Below are positions 35,899-46,620 of a stretch of DNA of 64,000 bases, piece by piece. The notes under the pieces were generated by a model. The model was not told where the DNA came from. It made no database searches and saw only the letters and a list, made by a program, of their open reading frames with translations. This DNA comes from Streptomyces sp. CB02261 (GTDB lineage Bacteria; Actinomycetota; Actinomycetes; Streptomycetales; Streptomycetaceae). The stretch covers positions 992,001-1,056,000 of the forward strand of contig NZ_LIVX01000001.1 in assembly GCF_001905665.1 (NCBI RefSeq), given 5' to 3'. A program made the translations under genes and the position numbers. How positions within the stretch are numbered: the stretch's first letter is position 1; each line of letters begins with the position of its first letter.

Positions 35899-35904
35899 CA
35901 GACG

Positions 35905-35938
35905 GAAGAAGCCCCTCGCGGAAGCGGGGGGCTTCTTC
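35905..35938. terminator. terminator after tRNA-Lys copy 1
   Basis: GAAGAAGCCCCTCGC pairs with GCGGGGGGCTTCTTC around a 4-nt loop. The arms end in a T-rich exit. It also faces the convergent metalloprotease gene. The same hairpin follows tRNA-Lys copy 2. Confidence 0.85.
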
Positions 35939-35984
35939 GTGTTTCCAGTGTTCCGAGTGTTCCGACGCCGGTGCGCCTCTCCGG

Positions 35985-37265
35985 TCAGTCGGCGGCGGGC
36001 GGGGTGACCCTGACCGTCCAGCCGTCCGCCTCCGTCCGGTCCATGACCTCGACCCGGACCCCGGTCCCCGGCACGGTCAGGGTCTCGCCCTCCGCCAGCG
36101 GGGCGTCCGCGAGCGGCGGGTAGACCGAGCGCTCCCAGCAGGCCTCGGTGCGCGGGTGCGCGTCGACGACCTCGACCGGGCCGTCGCCGGAGGCGGCGGT
36201 GCCCCGCACCCGGTAGACGAGCACGCCCTCGGTGCAGGTGTCGGCGTTGTTCCCGGCGTGGGTCCGGGCCTCGACCGCGAGGACGCTGTCGGGTCCGGTG
36301 CGGACCACCGCGAGCCGGGTGCCGAGGGTGCCGCCGGGCGGCCGCGGGGCGTCGGTCGGCTCCAGGGTGATCATCCGGGGGTCGGCGCCCTGGACGCAGG
36401 CCACCTGGGCGGCGGAGAGCCAGCCCAGCTTCCACTTGTGCCAGCCGAAGAGGTCCGGGGAGAGCCCGAACTGGCTGCCCATGACGTCCCAGTCACCCAC
36501 GTGGGTGTCCCAGTCGCCCTTGCCGTCCACCGGGCGGTGGTAGAGGTCGGGCAGGTCGAAGACGTGGCCGGTCTCGTGGGCGAGCACGTTGCGGTCGGGC
36601 GGGTGCCGTTCGAAGACGGTCACGACCCGCTGGATCTCGGTGCCGTCGACCTCCAGCGGCCGTTCGAGGTTGACCACCTTGGTCGCGTCGGAGTCCACGC
36701 CGGGCGCGTCCGGGTCGGCGACCAGGTAGACGATGTCGTACCGGGAGAAGTCGACGCTCGCGTCGGCGGCGGCGATCGCGTCGCGGAGGTAGGCGGCGCG
36801 CTGCCCGGCGTCCCAGTCGCGTCGTATGTCGTACTCCCCCGACTCCTTCGGCATGGGGGTCCAGCCGGGCTGGGGGTGCGGCCGCAGGGTGAAGCGCCCG
36901 TAGGAGGCGCGCGAGAAGTACTCGCTGGTGGCGGGGAAGTGGTCGGCGGCGAGGTCCGCCGGCGTCGTGAGCGGCTCGGAGTCCGGGAAGGACAGGAAGA
37001 TCATGACCGCGTCGAGGGCCTGGTCGGGGCGCGGGTACGACCTGTTCCAGGTGTCGAGGCCGAGCGAGTGATGGGCCGAGGTGCGGGGCAGCGCGCAGGG
37101 GCCCGCCGAGGACGCTCCGACGGCGGGGCCCGCGACGAGCCCGGTGGCGGCCAGGGCGACGAGCGAGGTGAACGCCGCCGCTCCGGCACGCAGCCGTGAG
37201 CGTTCCACTCCCCCGGGTGGCTGCTGACCCCTCACGTGGACCTCCGGATCGCGAATGCGGGACAC
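35985..37265 (-). CDS. secreted M6-type zinc metalloprotease
   Basis: Secreted protease of 426 residues. The zinc motif is HETGHVFDLPD (HExxH plus third ligand region), followed by DWDVMGSQFG, as in the immune-inhibitor-A (M6) family. A Sec-type signal spans about 20-50 (RAGAAAFTSLVALAATGLVAG). Two cysteine pairs in the mature part suggest disulfides. The GTG at 37265 has AGGTGGGTGGG immediately before it; a longer reading frame upstream lacks a ribosome site. Substrate unknown; extracellular protein degradation is likely. The 325-nt upstream gap is shared with the divergent cdgA-like gene. Confidence 0.82.
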   Translation of the reverse strand: MSRIRDPEVHVRGQQPPGGVERSRLRAGAAAFTSLVALAATGLVAGPAVGASSAGPCALPRTSAHHSLGLDTWNRSYPRPDQALDAVMIFLSFPDSEPLTTPADLAADHFPATSEYFSRASYGRFTLRPHPQPGWTPMPKESGEYDIRRDWDAGQRAAYLRDAIAAADASVDFSRYDIVYLVADPDAPGVDSDATKVVNLERPLEVDGTEIQRVVTVFERHPPDRNVLAHETGHVFDLPDLYHRPVDGKGDWDTHVGDWDVMGSQFGLSPDLFGWHKWKLGWLSAAQVACVQGADPRMITLEPTDAPRPPGGTLGTRLAVVRTGPDSVLAVEARTHAGNNADTCTEGVLVYRVRGTAASGDGPVEVVDAHPRTEACWERSVYPPLADAPLAEGETLTVPGTGVRVEVMDRTEADGWTVRVTPPAAD

Positions 37266-37590
37266 CCCACCCACCTTGTGATGATTTGCGGTGTTTCGCA
37301 CGTTTCCACTGCCCCGGTCGGGTGAGGGTGTGCCATGGTGTCGACGCGACACGAACGTGGTTCAGCTCACGGAAAGTCACATTCGGTCACGTCGCCATCG
37401 ACCCATGTCAGACCCGAAAAGAAACGATCGTGCAGGGGGTCGCGGTGGTCAGCCTCACAGCGTCGCACGCCCCCTGGAGGGGCTCTGGAGCTGGAACGTT
37501 CCCCCGCGCTGGCTCTATGATCGGCTCACTCTTCCTCGGCCGACCGTCCCGTCCCATGTGACCGGCCCGACTGCACTACGGGAGCGAGCG
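37266..37590. promoter_or_regulatory. divergent control region, metalloprotease / cdgA-like gene
   Basis: 325 nt without a gene. It contains TCACATTCGGTCA (37377-37389), an imperfect match to the BldD pattern TnAC-N5-GTnA, and a promoter-like pair GGAAC (37493) with TATGAT (37516). Small ORFs here show no family features. BldD control of cdgA is known in S. coelicolor; the site here is a weak match. Confidence 0.4.
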
Positions 37591-39525
37591 GTGAGCGGAA
37601 TCCCCGAAGGACCGGTGCACCCAGAGCCGCCGGAGAAGCACGCGGCGGACACCGCACTCACGGAGCGTCACCCCGAGCGTTCGGCCGAGCGCCGGGCCGC
37701 CGAACTCCGCGACTACCGCGCCGCCTTCCGTGTCGCGCAGCTCGCCATGGCCGTCGTCGACCAGGACGGCGTCGTCGTCGCGGCCAACGACTCCTTCTGC
37801 ACCCTCCTCGGCACCGAGGCCGAGGCGCTCCGGGAGCAGGCCGCCTCCGATCTCGTCGACCTCGCGTCCGACGGGCGCACCTGGCACGCGTACCGCGAGG
37901 TGCTGCGCGGCCGCCGCTCCCGCTTCCGCTGCACGCGCCGCCTCAAGCACCCGGACGGGCGCTCGCTGTGGGCGGAGGTCACCGTCGCACCCGTGCCCGA
38001 CAGCCGGCGGGTGCTGCTGTCGATCGCGGACATCAGCGACCGCCGCGAGCTCCAGGCGCGCCTCCGCCACCTCCAGATGCACGACCCCGTCACCCGTCTG
38101 CCCAACCGCGCGCTGTTCTTCGAGCGTCTCGCCGCCGCCCTGGAGTCCTCGGCCCAGGACGCCGAGGACGCGGGGGAGACCGAGGCCGCAGGACAGCATG
38201 CCGGGGAGACCCGGGCCGCCGGGGAGGCGGCCGCGAGGGACGCGATCAGCTCTTCGTACGAGTCCTACGGGTATGGCAGAACAGGGCGGATCGGCCTCTG
38301 CTACCTCGACCTCGACGGGTTCAAGGCCGTCAACGACACCTTGGGCCACCGCGTCGGCGACCGGCTCCTCGCCGCCGTCGCCGGCCGGCTGACGGAGTGC
38401 GCGGACAGCGACGGCTACACCCGCAGCGGCGGCCATCTGGTGGCGCGGCTCGGCGGGGACGAGTTCGCGATCCTGGTCGAGGACTCCACCGGCACGGAGC
38501 AGCTCGCGGACCTGGCGAGCTCGGTGCTCGACGCGCTCCAGCACCCCTTCGACCTGGCCGGTCAGCGGCTCGCGGTCTCCGCCTCGATCGGCGTCGTCGA
38601 GCGCTCGGGGCACGGGACGACCGCGACCTCCCTGATGCAGGCCGCGGACACCACGCTGTACTGGGCGAAGGCGGACGGCAAGGCCCGCTGGACCCTCTTC
38701 GACCCCGAGCGCAACGCGCACCGGATGACCCGGCAGGCGCTCTCCTCCACGCTGCGGCCCGCCGTGGAGCGCGGGGAGTTCGGTCTGGAGTACCAGCCGC
38801 TCGTGGACCTGGCGGACGGGGCGGTGCGCGGGGTGGAGGCGCTGGTGCGCTGGAACCACCCGCAGTTCGGTCCCCTGGCGCCGAATCGGTTCATCGGGAT
38901 CGCCGAGGAGGACGGCTCCATCGTGGAGCTGGGCCGGTGGGTGCTGCGGACGGCCTGTCTGCAGGCCCGGCAGTGGCAGAAGGACCATCCGCGCGAGCGC
39001 CCGATCTTCGTGAGCGTCAACGTGGCGGTCCGTCAGGTCTGGGACTCCGACCTGGTCGCGGACGTGGCCGGCATCCTCGCGGAGACCGGCCTCGCGCCGC
39101 ATCTGCTCCAGCTGGAACTGACGGAGTCCGCCGTGATGGGCTCGGCGGGCCGGCCGCTCCAGGCGCTCCAGGCGCTGAGCGACATGGGCGTGCGGATCGC
39201 GATCGACGACTTCGGCACCGGTTACTCGAACCTCGCCTATCTGAGCCGGCTGCCGGTCTCGGTGCTCAAGCTGGACGGCTCCTTCGTGCGCGGCTTCCAG
39301 GACGAGGAGCACGCCAACCCGGCGGACGAACTGATCGTGGAGGCGCTGGTCCACCTCGCGCACCGGCTGGGGCTCACGGTCACCGCCGAGTGCGTCGAGA
39401 CCTCGGGGCAGGCGAGCCGGCTGCGTCGGATCGGCTGCGACACGGGGCAGGGCTGGCTGTACTCGCGGGCGGTGGCCCCGGACCGTATCGCCGAGCTGAT
39501 CGGCGCGGAGCCCCTGCGGGTGTGA
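37591..39525 (+). CDS. cdgA: CdgA-like PAS-GGDEF-EAL c-di-GMP enzyme
   Basis: Cytoplasmic protein of 644 residues with no membrane segments. A PAS domain (about 45-160) is followed by a GGDEF domain (about 165-385) with the intact active site RLGGDEFAIL and a preceding LDLDGFK. An EAL domain (about 395-640) follows with EALVRW, LELTESAVM and IDDFGTGYSNL, so both synthesis and hydrolysis of c-di-GMP are possible. An insertion of about 45 residues, rich in Ala/Glu/Gly, sits between GGDEF strands near 190-235. The architecture and location match CdgA of S. coelicolor, which affects sporulation and antibiotic timing. The GTG follows GGGAGCGAG. Symbol by architecture and synteny. Confidence 0.85.
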   Translation: MSGIPEGPVHPEPPEKHAADTALTERHPERSAERRAAELRDYRAAFRVAQLAMAVVDQDGVVVAANDSFCTLLGTEAEALREQAASDLVDLASDGRTWHAYREVLRGRRSRFRCTRRLKHPDGRSLWAEVTVAPVPDSRRVLLSIADISDRRELQARLRHLQMHDPVTRLPNRALFFERLAAALESSAQDAEDAGETEAAGQHAGETRAAGEAAARDAISSSYESYGYGRTGRIGLCYLDLDGFKAVNDTLGHRVGDRLLAAVAGRLTECADSDGYTRSGGHLVARLGGDEFAILVEDSTGTEQLADLASSVLDALQHPFDLAGQRLAVSASIGVVERSGHGTTATSLMQAADTTLYWAKADGKARWTLFDPERNAHRMTRQALSSTLRPAVERGEFGLEYQPLVDLADGAVRGVEALVRWNHPQFGPLAPNRFIGIAEEDGSIVELGRWVLRTACLQARQWQKDHPRERPIFVSVNVAVRQVWDSDLVADVAGILAETGLAPHLLQLELTESAVMGSAGRPLQALQALSDMGVRIAIDDFGTGYSNLAYLSRLPVSVLKLDGSFVRGFQDEEHANPADELIVEALVHLAHRLGLTVTAECVETSGQASRLRRIGCDTGQGWLYSRAVAPDRIAELIGAEPLRV

Positions 39526-39564
39526 CCCTCCGGGCGGTGGCCCCCGGGGGGTGACGGACATGGA

Positions 39565-39603
39565 GCCGCCCCCGGCCGGAGGGACATCCCGGGCGGGGGC
39601 GGC
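39565..39603. terminator. hairpin between cdgA-like and chitinase genes
   Basis: GCCGCCCCCG (39565) pairs with CGGGGGCGGC (39594), loop about 19 nt, in the 108-nt gap between convergent genes. Moderate support. Confidence 0.4.
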
Positions 39604-39633
39604 GGTTCATGGGCGGTTCCGCGGGTCAGGCAC

Positions 39634-41322
<1,689 letters not shown>

Positions 41323-41404
41323 GTGCGGCCTCCATCGGGGGGAGTGCGGGGGTGGTGCCGTACAGGAGCTGGAGCAGTGATAACCGGCACGTGAACAGTG
41401 CGTC

Positions 41405-41437
41405 AATGGTCTGAACCAGATTGAGGACTAGACCAAT
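41405..41437. promoter_or_regulatory. tandem DasR-type sites upstream of chitinase
   Basis: TGGTCTGAACCA (41407-41418) matches 11 of 12 positions of the DasR core and AGGACTAGACCA (41424-41435) matches 10 of 12. They are spaced 17 bp apart, centre to centre. Streptomyces chitinase promoters are known to carry paired 12-bp repeats of this kind, which mediate induction by chitin and repression by glucose. Confidence 0.75.
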
Positions 41438-41609
41438 TGACGGGAAAAAGGCCTCGTCAGAGGCGCGCAGCACAAAACGGAACCGCCCGCCACCATCGGT
41501 GACGAGCGGTTTAAGGTTCACTTAGGGGTGCCGCGGGGCCCGTTCGGGAAGGAACCAACCGGCCGCCGGAACCAGGGTTTTTACCCGGCCGCCCCCGGCC
41601 CGGAACGTG

Positions 41610-42683
41610 TCACGCCTCCGGCAGCTCCGGGAGGTCGTACGCGTCGGCGATCAGTTCGTAGCTCCGCAGCCGCGCCTCCCCGCCGTGCGCGTTCGCCGTG
41701 ATCATCAGCTCGTCCGCGCCCGTCCGCTTCCGCAGGTCGTCCAGACCCGTGCGGACCTCGTCGGCGGAGCCGTACACGACGTTCGCGAGCCAGCCGTCCA
41801 CGAACTCCCGCTCGGCGGCGCTGAATCCGTACGCCTCCGCCTCCTCGGGCGTCGGGATGAGGCCGGGCCGGCCGGTGCGCAGCCGCAGCATCGACAGCGC
41901 GCCCGTCAGCACCTGCCGGCGGGCCTCCCCCGGGTCGTCCGCGGCCAGCGCCGAGACGCCGATCATCGCGTACGGGGCGTCCAGGGCGGCCGACGGCCGG
42001 AAGGAGTCCCGGTAGAGGTCGAGCGCCGGGATCGTGTTCCTGGCCGAGAAGTGATGGGCGAAGGCGAACGGCAGTCCGAGCAGGCCGGCCAGGCGGGCGC
42101 TGAAGCCGGAGGAGCCGAGCAGCCAGACCGGCGGGCGCCCCTTCGGGCCCTGCACCGGTCCGGGCACGGCGTGGATCCGGGCGTACGGGTGCCCGTCCGG
42201 GAAGTCGTCGTCCAGGAACCGGGTCAGCTCGGAGAGCTGCTCGGGGAAATCGTCGGCGCCCTCGTTCAGCGTGTTCGTGCGGCGCAGGGCGGCGGCCGTG
42301 GCCCCGTCCGTGCCGGGGGCGCGCCCGAGGCCGAGGTCGATCCGGCCCGGCGCGAGGGCCTCCAGGGTGCCGAACTGCTCGGCGACGACGAGCGGGGCGT
42401 GGTTGGGCAGCATGACGCCACCCGAGCCGAGGCGGATGCGCCGGGTGTGGGCGGCGAGGTGGGCGAGGATGACCGCCGGGGAGGAGGAGGCGACGCCGGG
42501 CATGGAGTGGTGCTCGGCCACCCAGTGCCGGTGGAAGCCGCGCCGCTCGGCGAGCCGGCTGATCTCGACGCTGGTGGCCAGCGCCTGGGTCGCGGTCCTG
42601 CCGCTGCCGACGGTCACCAGGTCCAGTACGGACAGCGGTACGGGCGCGGACCCTCGCGCCTCTCCTCGAATAGCGTCGGTCAC
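41610..42683 (-). CDS. LLM-class flavin-dependent oxidoreductase
   Basis: Luciferase-like monooxygenase of 357 residues, MsnO8-type subgroup. It opens with SVLDLVTVGSGRTATQAL and then HRHWVAEHHSMPGVASSSP, the characteristic flavin-site histidine cluster. GGVMLPNHAPLVVAEQFGTLEALAPGRID is the conserved core (in two halves of under 20 residues here: GGVMLPNHAPLVVAEQ and GTLEALAPGRIDLGLG). These enzymes use reduced FMN or F420; the substrate is unknown. The GTG at 42683 lies after GGAGGG. Monocistronic. Confidence 0.88.
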   Translation of the reverse strand: MTDAIRGEARGSAPVPLSVLDLVTVGSGRTATQALATSVEISRLAERRGFHRHWVAEHHSMPGVASSSPAVILAHLAAHTRRIRLGSGGVMLPNHAPLVVAEQFGTLEALAPGRIDLGLGRAPGTDGATAAALRRTNTLNEGADDFPEQLSELTRFLDDDFPDGHPYARIHAVPGPVQGPKGRPPVWLLGSSGFSARLAGLLGLPFAFAHHFSARNTIPALDLYRDSFRPSAALDAPYAMIGVSALAADDPGEARRQVLTGALSMLRLRTGRPGLIPTPEEAEAYGFSAAEREFVDGWLANVVYGSADEVRTGLDDLRKRTGADELMITANAHGGEARLRSYELIADAYDLPELPEA

Positions 42684-43109
42684 CTTGGGGACCCTCCTCG
42701 GCACACGTGCGGGCACTTCGTCAGGGCGATAACAGGAGGGTGTCTCCGCTTATTCCGCCCGGGGCTCCCGGCGGCTCTCGACGGCCCGTCGGCGGCTCTC
42801 GGCGCTCATCTGCGCGGCTCTCGGCGCTCACCGGCGGTTCTCGGCCACCGGAAGGACCGCCACCGGCTCCGCTTCCGCCCAGAAAATCTTCCGTTCTCCA
42901 TAAGCCGAACGCCTGCGCGAACACCCTCGCGCACGGCCCTGACCTCAGGCTCTCCGGCACACTCATGACCTAGGCATATGCCAGGGTGGTGCGCCCCAGC
43001 ACAGGGCCCGGATGCTCCGCATCATTCTCGCCAACAGCCGCCCCGCAAACGGGGCTTGGCGGTTATCGTGGTACGAAAGCTTGCGGTCACAACCTGGTAG
43101 GGGGAAACC
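42684..43109. other. 426-nt intergenic region with short direct repeats
   Basis: Between the oxidoreductase (minus) and IclR gene (plus). A 17-bp direct repeat GCGGCTCTCGGCGCTCA occurs at 42792 and 42814 (22-bp period), with a partial copy before it. A hairpin GCCCCG-CAAA-CGGGGC (43040-43055) lies 55 bp upstream of the IclR start and may be an operator. No coding signal. Confidence 0.45.
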
Positions 43110-43868
43110 GTGGCGCTGAAGCCCGAGCCCACCGCGCCGTTCCACTCGGTGCAATACGCCCTGCGCGTCCTCGAGACGGTCTCGCGGCACGGTGGCGGAG
43201 TGACAGACGTCCAGATCGCGCGCGAGACCGGCCTGCCCGTCGCCCACCTCTCCTCGCTGCTCCTCATGCTCCGCCGTGAGGGGTACGTCGAGCAGGTCGC
43301 CGACGGCGCGTACGTGATCGGGGACTCCCTCGTCCTCCTCGGCTCCGGCTTGACCCGCCGCGAAGCCCTGGAAGCCAAGCTCCAGGAGACCCTGACCGAG
43401 CTGCGCGACTCCGTCGGCGCCGCGGTCTACATCAGCCGGTACATCGACGGCGAGGTGAAGATCACCCAGTTCGCTGACAGCCCGCACACACCCGCGGTCA
43501 ACGAGTGGGTGGACTTCCGCTCGGCCGCGCACGCCAGCGCGGTCGGCAAGTGCCTGCTCACCCAGCTCGACCAGAACGGGCGGCGGGACCACCTCTCGCG
43601 GCACAAGATCGCCCGGCTGACCTCCCGGACGATCACCAGCGAGCGGATCCTCTTCTCGAAGCTCGACAGCCAGCCGCCGACCGTCCCCGTGCTCGACCTC
43701 CAGGAGTACGCGGTGGGCACGGTCTGCGCCGCCGTCCCGCTCACGGCGGGCTCCGCCGTGGGCTGCCTGGCGCTCTCCCTGCCCATCGAGCACGCCCACC
43801 GGCTGCGCTCGGCGGCCGACACGCTGAACCGCAGGGCCGCACCCGTGGTGCTGTCGCTGGCGATCTGA
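43110..43868 (+). CDS. IclR-family transcriptional regulator
   Basis: 252 residues. An N-terminal winged helix-turn-helix (about 15-65; ETVSRHGGGVTDVQIARET, HLSSLLLMLRREGYVE) precedes an IclR effector domain with SAAHASAVGKCLL, the typical effector pocket region. The GTG at 43110 has TAGGGGGAAA in front. The gene is transcribed alone and ends at a strong hairpin; the target genes and ligand are not evident. The only divergent neighbour is the LLM oxidoreductase, 426 nt away, a possible target. Confidence 0.88.
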   Translation: MALKPEPTAPFHSVQYALRVLETVSRHGGGVTDVQIARETGLPVAHLSSLLLMLRREGYVEQVADGAYVIGDSLVLLGSGLTRREALEAKLQETLTELRDSVGAAVYISRYIDGEVKITQFADSPHTPAVNEWVDFRSAAHASAVGKCLLTQLDQNGRRDHLSRHKIARLTSRTITSERILFSKLDSQPPTVPVLDLQEYAVGTVCAAVPLTAGSAVGCLALSLPIEHAHRLRSAADTLNRRAAPVVLSLAI

Positions 43869-43881
43869 GGCCGAGGACGCG

Positions 43882-43923
43882 CCTGGTCCCACGGGGTGGT
43901 CAGAAGCACCCCGCGGGACCAGG
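43882..43923 (+). terminator. terminator after IclR gene
   Basis: CCTGGTCCCACGGGGTG pairs with CACCCCGCGGGACCAGG with one mismatch around an 8-nt loop. The following TAGTAT (43924) may be the -10 box of tRNA-Lys copy 2, so the two signals abut. Confidence 0.75.
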
Positions 43924-43944
43924 TAGTATTTTCTCTGTCAGCAG

Positions 43945-44018
43945 GCGCCGCTAGCTCAGTTGGTTAGAGCAGCTGACTCTTAATCAGCGGGTCCGGGGTT
44001 CGAGTCCCTGGCGGCGCA
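43945..44018 (+). tRNA. tRNA-Lys (anticodon CTT), copy 2
   Basis: Same 74 nt as copy 1, and the identity runs on through the start of the downstream terminator. Confidence 0.97.
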
Positions 44019-44024
44019 CAGACG

Positions 44025-44058
44025 GAAGAAGCCCCTCGCGCGAGCGGGGGGCTTCTTC
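44025..44058. terminator. terminator after tRNA-Lys copy 2
   Basis: Same hairpin as after copy 1 with two loop changes; faces the convergent response-regulator gene. Confidence 0.85.
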
Positions 44059-44072
44059 GTGCTCCGGGCCGC

Positions 44073-44735
44073 TCACGCCCTGAGGTACGTGAGGACGGCG
44101 AGGACCCGGCGGTGGGTGTCCTCGGCCGGGGGCAGGTCCAGCTTCGCCAGGATGTTGCCGATGTGCTTGCCCACGGCCGCCTCGGTCACGACCAGGCGGC
44201 GGGCGATCGCCCCGTTCGAACGCCCCTCCGCGACGAGGCCGAGGACCTCACGCTCGCGGGGCGTGAGCGCCTCCAGCGGATCGCGGTGCCGCCGCAGCAG
44301 CTGCCGTACGACCTCCGGGTCGACGACCGTGCCGCCGTCCGCGACCCGGGTGAGCGCGTCCAGGAACTCCTCCACCTGCCCGACCCGGTCCTTCAGCAGA
44401 TAGCCGACGCCGGTGCCGTCGCCCGCGTCGAGGAGGTCGGCGGCGTAGCTGCGCTGCACGTACTGGCTGAGGACGAGGACCGGCAGCGCGGGCCGCTCGG
44501 CGCGGAGCGCGACCGCGGCGCGCAGCCCCTCGTCCTGGAAGCCGGGCGGCATCCGTACGTCGGTCACGACGACGTCCGGGTCGTGGGCGGCGACCGCCTC
44601 GCGCAGGGCGTCGGCGTCACCGACGGCGGCGACGACCTCGTGCCCGAAACGGGCCAGGAGTCCGATCAGCCCCTCCCGGAGGAGGACGCTGTCCTCGGCG
44701 AGGACGACACGGAGCCTTCGGTCGGTGCGGGACAC
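44073..44735 (-). CDS. NarL/LuxR-family response regulator
   Basis: 220 residues. The receiver domain has ED (14-15), phosphoacceptor D59 in VVVTDVRMPP and K near 110 in YLLKDRV. The LuxR-type HTH is at about 150-210 (EALTPREREVLGLVAEGRSNGAIA). The GTG at 44735 lies within the 3' part of the sensor kinase gene in another frame, so the pair overlapped by about 70 nt in its original form. The regulator is intact although its kinase is disrupted, so it may now respond to small-molecule phosphodonors or to another kinase. Confidence 0.88.
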   Translation of the reverse strand: MSRTDRRLRVVLAEDSVLLREGLIGLLARFGHEVVAAVGDADALREAVAAHDPDVVVTDVRMPPGFQDEGLRAAVALRAERPALPVLVLSQYVQRSYAADLLDAGDGTGVGYLLKDRVGQVEEFLDALTRVADGGTVVDPEVVRQLLRRHRDPLEALTPREREVLGLVAEGRSNGAIARRLVVTEAAVGKHIGNILAKLDLPPAEDTHRRVLAVLTYLRA

Positions 44736-45866
44736 GGGATCTCCACTCGCAGGAGGGTCGGCCCGCCCTTCGGGCTCATGATCGTCAGTGTGCCATCGAG
44801 GACGGCGATGCGGTCGGCCAGTCCCGTCAGTCCGCTGCCGCCGGCCGGGTCCGCGCCGCCCCGCCCGTCGTCCTCGACGTCCAGGCGCAGGACGCCGTCG
44901 GCGTACCGGGCGGTGAGCCGGGCCCGGGTCGCGCCGCTGTGCCTGCCGATGTTGGCGAGCGCCTCGCAGACGGCGAAGTACCCCGCGCTCCGCGAGGACC
45001 TGGGGGTGGATGCCGTGGATCAGCTCCCGCAGCTCGGTCAGGACCTGACCGGCCTCCGCGTGGGCCTTCGCCAGCTGGTCGGCGAGCGGGCCCGGCGGCA
45101 CGTCGAGCCGGGCCAGGCCGAGGGTCATGGTGAGGGCGACCAGGCGCTGCTGGGCGCCGTCGTGCAGATCGCGCTCGATGCGGCGCCGCTCGGCCTCGAA
45201 GGCGTCGACCAGGCGGGCCCGGGAGGCGATGACCTCCCCGATCGCCCGCGCCTCCGCGTCGCGCGGGGCGAGCAGGGCCCGGGCGAGCGCGGCGCGGGCA
45301 CCGGCGACGGCGGCGACGGGGTAGGCGAGCGCGACGAGGAGGAGGGCGCCGAGGAGCGCGGCGGCGAAGGCCTCGGGGTAGGAGGTGACCAGGTACGCCT
45401 TGACGACCTTCGTCTCCTGGCCGTCCACCGCGAGCTGGAGCGGGGTGCCGAGCAGCGTCAGGGGCAGGCCGACGCCGACGGCGAGCGCGAGGAGGTCGAG
45501 CGGCCACAGGACGGTGGCGAACAGCAGGGCGTACCCGAGCTCCCGCCAGGTCGCCTGCTCCCCCGCCCGCAGCCGCAGCCAGGCGACGAGGCCGGGCGCG
45601 GCGGGGACGCGGTGCGGGTCGGGGGCGGGGTCCCGGTCGACGAGCCGGAGCCGCCACCGCTCGACGCCACCGACGGCGGGGCCGGAGAGCAGGAGCAGCG
45701 GCAGCCCGATGAGCACCAGCGAGAAGGCGCCGAGCACGAGGAACACGAGACAGACGACGCCCCCGAGGACCGCCCCGGTCCCGAGGTACCCGACGACGCG
45801 CCAGGGCCAGGAACTACGGAGGAACCGGGGCCGGGCGAGCGCGGGCCAGGGGGTACGGGGGTCCAT
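44666..45866 (-). pseudogene. sensor histidine kinase with internal deletion and frameshift
   Basis: NarX/DesK-type membrane kinase, partner of the regulator at 44073. The N-terminal part is intact: about four transmembrane segments, then the HisKA_3 motif RRIERDLHDGAQQRL and ELIHGIHPQVLAERG. At about 44985 the frame then runs into Arg-rich nonsense, while the expected continuation YFAVCEALANIGRHSGATRA and the ATP-binding DDGRGGADPAGGSGLTGLADR reappear in another frame down to a stop at 44666. Relatives carry about 35 residues between these two blocks, so roughly 100 nt, not a multiple of three, appear to be missing. The original frame stays open to the end of the regulator by chance, which could give a kinase-regulator fusion without ATPase. 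Confidence 0.8.
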
Positions 45867-45950
45867 GGGAGCACGGTAGGCCGGGCGGGGTGGGTCCCGG
45901 CGACGGCGGCCCCCGCGAGGGCCGCCGCGCCGAGCCGGAGCGGGTCCGGG

Positions 45951-46544
45951 TCAGAAGGTGACGTCCGAGCAGGCGTAGAAGGCGTTCGCGGTGTCCGCGA
46001 CCGTCCACACCGCCAGGATCAGGTGACGGCCCGTCTTGCCCGCCGGGACGGTCCCGGAGTGCGAGAGGGTCGCCGGCGGCTGCTGACTGTTGTAGGGGAC
46101 GGTGAGGAACGGCTGGGGGTCGAGCGCGGCCCGGGTCAGCTTCTGACTCGGGTTCCAGCCGTTCTTGGTGATGTAGTACTTGAAGTCGGTGGTGCGGTGC
46201 CGGGCCGTGAACTGCCAGCGGAAGCTGTAGCTCTGCCCCGCGGTGAGCTTCGTGGCGGGCCACGTGCCGCCCCGGGGGTCGTCGAGCTGGGCGAACTGCG
46301 TGAGCCCGGCGGAACAGATCTGGCCGTCGGCGGGGCCGGCGGCGGGGAAGCCCTTGAGGCCCTCGACCGACTGCGGCTCCCACTGTATGGAGCCGCAGTT
46401 GGTCACGGTGCCGTTGGCGCAGAGCTTCTGGCGGCTGATCGGCGAGTCGGTGTAGCCGTGGCTTCCGGCGCTACCGGTGGCGAAGAGGGTGGCGCCGGCG
46501 ACGCCGAGCGCCACCACCGCCGCCCCGACTGACTTTTTGCGCAT
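45951..46544 (-). CDS. secreted AA10 lytic chitin monooxygenase
   Basis: Copper-dependent lytic polysaccharide monooxygenase (formerly CBM33) of 197 residues that oxidatively opens crystalline chitin for the chitinases. The signal peptide is cut before H29 in GSAGSHGYTDSP, making His1 of the copper brace; the second histidine is in RWQFTARHRTTDF. Two disulfide pairs are likely (C42/C50 and others). CBM modules are absent. A near-perfect DasR site lies about 80 bp upstream. Confidence 0.93.
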   Translation of the reverse strand: MRKKSVGAAVVALGVAGATLFATGSAGSHGYTDSPISRQKLCANGTVTNCGSIQWEPQSVEGLKGFPAAGPADGQICSAGLTQFAQLDDPRGGTWPATKLTAGQSYSFRWQFTARHRTTDFKYYITKNGWNPSQKLTRAALDPQPFLTVPYNSQQPPATLSHSGTVPAGKTGRHLILAVWTVADTANAFYACSDVTF

Positions 46545-46620
46545 GCTGTCGCTCCAGGAGAACGTGGGGGAGTTCCGGTGGGCCGTGCGCGCACGCGTGC
46601 GGGTCTTGCGGGTCTGTCAT

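Noticed and set aside
44073..45866. A genuine hybrid kinase-regulator gene
   Set aside because: The middle of the open frame is Arg-rich nonsense while the kinase ATPase is found in another frame, so the continuous frame is a by-product of a deletion.
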